A DNA stretch of 64,000 bases from Actinokineospora enzanensis DSM 44649 (GTDB lineage: Bacteria > Actinomycetota > Actinomycetes > Mycobacteriales > Pseudonocardiaceae). Shown piece by piece: positions 60,536-64,000 of this stretch. The position numbers were made by a program, and so were the translations under genes. The notes below the pieces were generated by a model, which made no database searches, was not told the DNA's origin, and saw only the letters and a program-made list of their open reading frames with translations. Where the stretch lies: the NCBI RefSeq assembly GCF_000374445.1, contig NZ_KB894407.1, forward strand, positions 230,465-294,464, given 5' to 3'. Each line of letters opens with the position of its first letter. Within the stretch, counting starts at the first letter, position 1.

Positions 60536-60968
60536 ACTTCCCCCTCGATCCTCGGTAGGTACGCGCGGATCCCGGCTCCGAGCCGGTTCCGCGGGTGGTG
60601 GGCGACCTCGCCGGGCACGTGGGCCGCGGCGGTGACACGAGGCTAGGTTTGTCCGCTTCCCGGCAGACAGGGGGCGGATTCCCGACCAGGGGGGAATCTC
60701 CCGCCGGTTACACGGGAAGACCAACATTCACTCGTCTATCCCAAAGTTGCGGCGGACAGCCGAACACGCCCGGCGATCGTGGGAGCGGCCGCTGGTCCGA
60801 ATGATCGAGGGATCCGGGGACCGTACCCCCAAATGGACGGAAAGAGCCGCAAAGCGATCGCGAATACCGGTCAGAACGCGATATACCCTGTCGCTGGATC
60901 CCGGGATGCCGGGTGAGGGTCGCTCACCCGTGGCGGGGACGTCATTCTGCGAACATGTGGAGAGGCGC
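60536..60968. other. Divergent control region of the hydrazine-type cluster
   Basis: 433 bp between the N-hydroxylase gene (leftward) and the LuxR-type regulator (rightward). It must hold promoters for both. It contains the GATTCCC/GGGAATC dyad described separately and no convincing gene. Confidence 0.6.
60677..60698. promoter_or_regulatory. GATTCCC/GGGAATC inverted repeat
   Basis: Seven-base arms with an 8-bp spacer in the spacer between the N-hydroxylase operon and its likely LuxR-type regulator, 142 bp upstream of the operon start. Candidate regulator-binding site. Confidence 0.4.
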
Positions 60969-61709
60969 GTGAACGGGTTGGAGAACTCGGTCGGTCACAC
61001 CCTGCCGGTGCGCATCATGACCGGCCGCGGCGGCGGCCGGGACATGGCGGTGCTGCCCTCGATCGCACCGGTCACGGTGGTGCTCGCGGACGCTCAACCT
61101 GCGGTGCGGCACGGTGTGCGGTCGGTCCTGGAGCGGGCCGGGGGCATCGCGGTGGTCGGCGAGGGGGCCACCGACCGGGAGGTGGTGGAGGAAGTCACGC
61201 GCTGCCGCCCGGATGTGTTGGTCATCGACGTCCAACGGGACGGACGGATGGACACCCGGCTGATCGGGCAGATCGCCCGGGTCTCCCCGGAAACGGGTAT
61301 TCTCGTCTTCAGCTCCGCCGACGACGGCGAGACGGTGGCGTCCGCCATTCACGCGGGCGCTCGTGGATATTTGCTGAAAATAGCCGATCCGGATCAGATC
61401 GTGCGCGGTATCCAGGCGGTCGCGGCGGGCGAGGTGCTGATCGGCAGAACCGTCGCACACCGGTTCTGCGCGCTCGTCCACCTGGTCGACAGCCAATCAC
61501 CGTACCCGTTCCCGCAATTGACCGTGAAGGAACGGGAAGTGCTGGACCGGATCGCCGCCGGACTGTCCAACCTGGCCATCGCGCGCGAGTTCGCATTGGC
61601 CTCCAAGACCATCAGCAACCGGGTCTCGGCGATCTTCGGCAAGCTCGGCGTCGCCGACCGGGCGCAGGCGATCGTGCTCGCCCGGGACGCCGGGCTCGGC
61701 CGGGTCTAG
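60969..61709 (+). CDS. NarL/LuxR-type response regulator, probable cluster regulator
   Basis: 246 residues from GTG 60969 with GGAGAGG upstream; later ATG codons (61017, 61044) lack ribosome sites. The receiver domain begins VTVVLADAQPAVRHGVRSVLE with a phosphoacceptor-like Asp in VLVIDVQRDG. The first acidic position reads ADAQ rather than DD, so phosphorylation may be weak. The LuxR HTH at about 178-235 reads TVKEREVLDRIAAGLSNLAIAREFALASKTISNRVS (KEREVLDRIAAGLSNLAIA). No partner kinase is adjacent. Divergent from the biosynthetic block and followed by the cupin gene. Confidence 0.88.
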   Translation: MNGLENSVGHTLPVRIMTGRGGGRDMAVLPSIAPVTVVLADAQPAVRHGVRSVLERAGGIAVVGEGATDREVVEEVTRCRPDVLVIDVQRDGRMDTRLIGQIARVSPETGILVFSSADDGETVASAIHAGARGYLLKIADPDQIVRGIQAVAAGEVLIGRTVAHRFCALVHLVDSQSPYPFPQLTVKEREVLDRIAAGLSNLAIAREFALASKTISNRVSAIFGKLGVADRAQAIVLARDAGLGRV

Positions 61710-61873
61710 TAGGACATGAGTTTCCCGCGTGCTCGGGAACGCGTCCTCTGTCGTCGGGAATCGGCGCGGAACTAGCCTCGGCGGTGCGGAATTCGCCCGG
61801 CCGGGAACCGTTGTGCCACTGTGGATCGACGATTCATCCGGCCGGGATCCCACTGCCGAGGAACGGAGCGACC

Positions 61874-62266
61874 GTGCCCGAGCAATCCCCGACCGTGTCC
61901 ACCCTGGTGGACATCCGCCGCGCGGAGCCAGCGAACCTGGTCCGGGCGCACGGCCTCGACCTGGCCCTGCTGCACCCGTGGCCCGGTCTGGCCACGCCGT
62001 TCCGCGGGGCCTGGTGCGTGCTGCGTCCGGGCGACCGGACCGACGTGCACCAGCACCGCGAGCGGGAGCTGTTCGTCGCCATGTCCGGGCGCGGCGAGGT
62101 GCTCCTGGACGGCGAACGGCACGAGCTGGCCGCGGGCGACCTGATGCTGCTGCCCGCCGACCACGACCATCACGTGCACAACCCGTTCGACGAGGACTTC
62201 GCCTACTACGCGATCTGGTGGGACCGAGTGCTGGCCGAGGACTACCTGGCGGAGGTCCCGGCGTGA
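61874..62266 (+). CDS. Stand-alone cupin, probable partner of the MetRS-like ligase
   Basis: 130 residues from a GTG with GGAG five bases upstream. One cupin barrel with metal ligands His59, His61 and Glu65 (DVHQHRERELF) and a downstream His cluster (HDHHVH, 97-102), the latter richer than usual. In known hydrazine synthetases a zinc cupin domain fused to the MetRS-like part rearranges the ester intermediate into the N-N bond. This separate cupin beside the same gene set is the obvious missing half. It overlaps the next gene by 4 bp. Confidence 0.82.
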   Translation: MPEQSPTVSTLVDIRRAEPANLVRAHGLDLALLHPWPGLATPFRGAWCVLRPGDRTDVHQHRERELFVAMSGRGEVLLDGERHELAAGDLMLLPADHDHHVHNPFDEDFAYYAIWWDRVLAEDYLAEVPA

Positions 62267-62586
62267 TCGACTACGACGGCAGGCGGTTCCGCAAGTCGGG
62301 GAGCGATCCCGACACGTTCGCCCAGTACCACCAGGACGGCGACCTGGTCTGGGCCGACTTCGCGGGCGGTCGGGTCCGGCGCGGCTCGATCTCGGGAACC
62401 GCGGCGCCGGACGGCACGTTGCATATGGCGTACTCGATGGTGCTGGCGGGCGGGGAGGTGATCTGCGGGCATACCACCAACACACCGGTGCCCACCGCGG
62501 ACGGACGCCTGCGCCTGCGTGAGGAATGGCAGCGCTACGGCCCGCACGCCGCCACCGGGACGTCCTATTTGGACGAGGTGAGCTGA
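62263..62586 (+). CDS. Small beta-rich protein of unknown function
   Basis: 107 residues from a GTG overlapping the cupin stop. Strand-turn repeats (DGDLVWADFAGGRVRRGSISG, LHMAYSMVLAGGEVICGHTTN, LRLREEWQRYG) suggest a small beta-barrel. Similar actinomycete proteins often carry the unproven name N-acetylglutamate synthase. Coupled translation ties it to the cupin and hence to the cluster; possible binding or immunity role, unknown. Confidence 0.7.
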   Translation: MIDYDGRRFRKSGSDPDTFAQYHQDGDLVWADFAGGRVRRGSISGTAAPDGTLHMAYSMVLAGGEVICGHTTNTPVPTADGRLRLREEWQRYGPHAATGTSYLDEVS

Positions 62587-62606
62587 CGGCCTGTCCTATT
62601 GGGACG
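62561..62606. repeat. Two GTCCTATT(T/G)GGAC dyads 31 bp apart
   Basis: CGTCCTATTTGGACG (62561-62575) and TGTCCTATTGGGACG (62592-62606) are direct repeats that are each nearly palindromic, about 100 bp before the MFS start and spaced three helical turns apart. Possible operator for that gene. Confidence 0.45.
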
Positions 62607-62700
62607 TTCCGGTGGTGTACCTCGGCGTGCCCCCGATGTCCGGCCGATGGTCCGATCGTATGGTTGCGGTCGGTCGTCGGGTCGCGACAGACTGTCGGCA

Positions 62701-63954
62701 ATGGAGACGTCGGGGTCCGGGGGCGTGGATCGGTCAGCGCGATCCACGCGTGGCGGTTGGGTGCGGTTGCAGGCGGTCGCGGTAGCGGGGTCGTGCAGCG
62801 AGGGGTTGGTGTTCGCGGCGTTGCCGCTGCTCGCGGTGTCGGTGACCACCGACCCGCGGGCGGTGTCCCTGGTCAACACCGTGGGACAGGCGCCGTGGCT
62901 GCTGCTGTCGCTGTTCGCGGGCGTCCTCATCGACCGCGTCCGGCGCGGCGTGGTGCTGGCCTTCGCCTACGCCATGCAGGTGGCCGCCGCCCTGGTGCTG
63001 GCCATCGCGGGCACGACGGGCGCGTTGAGCCTCCCGCTGTTGATGGTCGTGGCCTTCGTGGTCACCTCGTCGCAGGTGCTGGGCGACGGTGCGAGTGGGT
63101 CCCTGGTGCCGGAGATAGTCCCGGAGGACCGGCTCGCGGCCGCGAACGCCCGGTTGCAGGTGATCGAGCGAGGCGTGGTCCAGTTCCTGGTCCCACCCGC
63201 CGCAGGCGTACTGCTCGCGTGGGGAGCAGGCGCCCCGGCCTGGGTCGCCTGCGTCGGCGCCGCCGCCGCCCTGCTGATCAGCAGACGCCTGCCGTCGACC
63301 CGCTTCGAGGGCGAACGCAAGCACCCCTTCCGCGACATCGGCGAGGGCCTCCGCTACCTGGTCGCATCCCCACTGCTGCGCTCGATCACCATCACCGTGG
63401 TCCTGGGCGCGTTCGCGGCGAGCGGCACATCGGCGATGTTCGTCCTGTACGTCACCCAGGAACTACACGCGGGCCCGGTCTGGTACGGCATTCTCCTGGC
63501 CTGCCTGGCCATCGGCTGGTTCACCGCGTCCTTCTTCGTCAACCCCCTGGTCACCCACCTCGGCTACGCCTGGTCCCTCCGCATCTCCCAGACCCTCGCC
63601 GTCACGGTCCCCCTGCTCCTGGCCCTGATCCCACCCTGGACAGCCCTGGTAGCGGCCATCCTGGTCTGCCAATCCGCAGGCACCCTGATCTGGAACGTCT
63701 GCTCCCTCTCCGCCCGCCAACGCTTCACCCCACCCGCCTTACTGGGCCGCGTCCTCACCAGCCACCGCGCCCTGGCCTGGGGCCTAACCCCCCTAGGCGC
63801 CCTAACCGGAGGTCTGATAGCCACCCACTACCCCCTGCGCGCTGTGTGGATAGTGGCAGCCGGCCTCCAGGCAGTCGGCCTACTCATAGTCTGGAAAACC
63901 CTCTCCCCAACCACCTTCACCCAAGCCGAAACCACCCACCCACCCCGAACCTGA
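62701..63954 (+). CDS. MFS transporter (enterobactin-exporter/EntS-like)
   Basis: 417 residues with ten to twelve membrane helices. VSVTTDPRAVSLVNTVGQAPWLLLSLFAGVLIDRVRRG (LFAGVLIDRVRRG) and LVPEIVPEDRLAAANARLQVIERGVVQFLVPPAAGVL (DRLAAANARLQ) are typical of the MFS_3/EntS-like group. Role: export of a small molecule. The ATG at 62701 has a weak ribosome site. The last 250 bases use less GC-rich third positions (CTA, ATA, GGA). Whether it belongs to the hydrazine-type cluster is uncertain; it has its own upstream dyads. Confidence 0.85.
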   Translation: METSGSGGVDRSARSTRGGWVRLQAVAVAGSCSEGLVFAALPLLAVSVTTDPRAVSLVNTVGQAPWLLLSLFAGVLIDRVRRGVVLAFAYAMQVAAALVLAIAGTTGALSLPLLMVVAFVVTSSQVLGDGASGSLVPEIVPEDRLAAANARLQVIERGVVQFLVPPAAGVLLAWGAGAPAWVACVGAAAALLISRRLPSTRFEGERKHPFRDIGEGLRYLVASPLLRSITITVVLGAFAASGTSAMFVLYVTQELHAGPVWYGILLACLAIGWFTASFFVNPLVTHLGYAWSLRISQTLAVTVPLLLALIPPWTALVAAILVCQSAGTLIWNVCSLSARQRFTPPALLGRVLTSHRALAWGLTPLGALTGGLIATHYPLRAVWIVAAGLQAVGLLIVWKTLSPTTFTQAETTHPPRT

Positions 63955-64000
63955 CCAAGACACGTCCGATGTGGACTCCAGCCCCAGCAGACCCCCCACC

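Noticed and set aside
1..64000. Genomic island borders, insertion sequences, tRNA-linked attachment sites
   Set aside because: No transposase, integrase, terminal inverted repeats with target duplications, or tRNA-like cloverleaf were seen. GC content is fairly even.

Overview
The window is about 72% G+C. It has frequent GTG starts, many 4-bp stop/start overlaps, LuxR-type response regulators, an F420-type oxidoreductase and an MbtH protein, and no mobile element. This fits a filamentous actinomycete, most likely of the Pseudonocardiales (Saccharothrix/Lentzea/Actinosynnema type; inferred from style, not tested). No tRNA, rRNA, CRISPR array, insertion sequence or origin was seen.

Left part (1-35 kb), mostly accessory and regulatory genes. 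In order: a truncated aldo/keto reductase; a TetR regulator beside a Tet(M)/OtrA-like ribosomal protection GTPase; a secreted cyclophilin; an F420-type/hemerythrin fusion; an operon of three luciferase-like monooxygenases; a sugar ABC importer with a divergent XRE-cupin regulator; an MHYT membrane sensor; a lipoprotein; a compact operon joining an EF-hand protein, a LuxE-like adenylating enzyme (carrying an in-frame 27-bp tandem repeat) and a LuxC-like acyl-CoA reductase; a two-component system with a secreted Cys-motif protein; an orphan MbtH; a half-length adenylation protein; an aminoglycoside-phosphotransferase-like kinase; a six-blade repeat protein; two TetR genes; and a response regulator with an unusual two-module sensor. 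An array of three DasR (dre)-like operators lies at 35.2 kb with no obvious target.

Middle part (35-46.7 kb). A HxlR regulator faces a tight five-gene operon (36.1-41.4 kb): PhyH-type Fe/2OG dioxygenase, DUF6271/GT-A-like protein, ornithine-decarboxylase-like PLP enzyme, GNAT and MFS exporter. This looks like a small, unassigned biosynthetic cluster. A ketopantoate-reductase-like gene follows. Next comes a flavinylation/electron-transfer module (ApbE, FMN-binding protein, ferric-reductase-like flavocytochrome) preceded by a His-rich 17-codon leader peptide, and then a flavodoxin-like/MarR divergent pair.

Right part (47.1-62.6 kb), the most striking system. A ten-gene leftward block encodes, in transcription order, a SidA/IucD-type lysine/ornithine N-hydroxylase, a methionyl-tRNA-synthetase paralogue, a DAO-family FAD oxidase, an MFS exporter, an ATP-grasp ligase, two tandem VlmH/acyl-CoA-dehydrogenase-like flavoproteins, a TsrM-like cobalamin radical SAM enzyme, a berberine-bridge-type oxidase and a second ATP-grasp ligase. 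Divergent from it are a LuxR-type regulator, a stand-alone cupin and a small protein. N-hydroxylase + MetRS-like + cupin + DAO oxidase is the set known to make N-N bonds from N-hydroxylysine and an amino acid (s56-p1, triacsin). Here the cupin and MetRS parts, normally fused, are separate genes. With two ATP-grasp ligases and no NRPS or PKS, the cluster probably makes a small hydrazine-derived (hydrazone, diazo or pyridazine-like) peptide; the product is not assigned. An MFS transporter closes the window.
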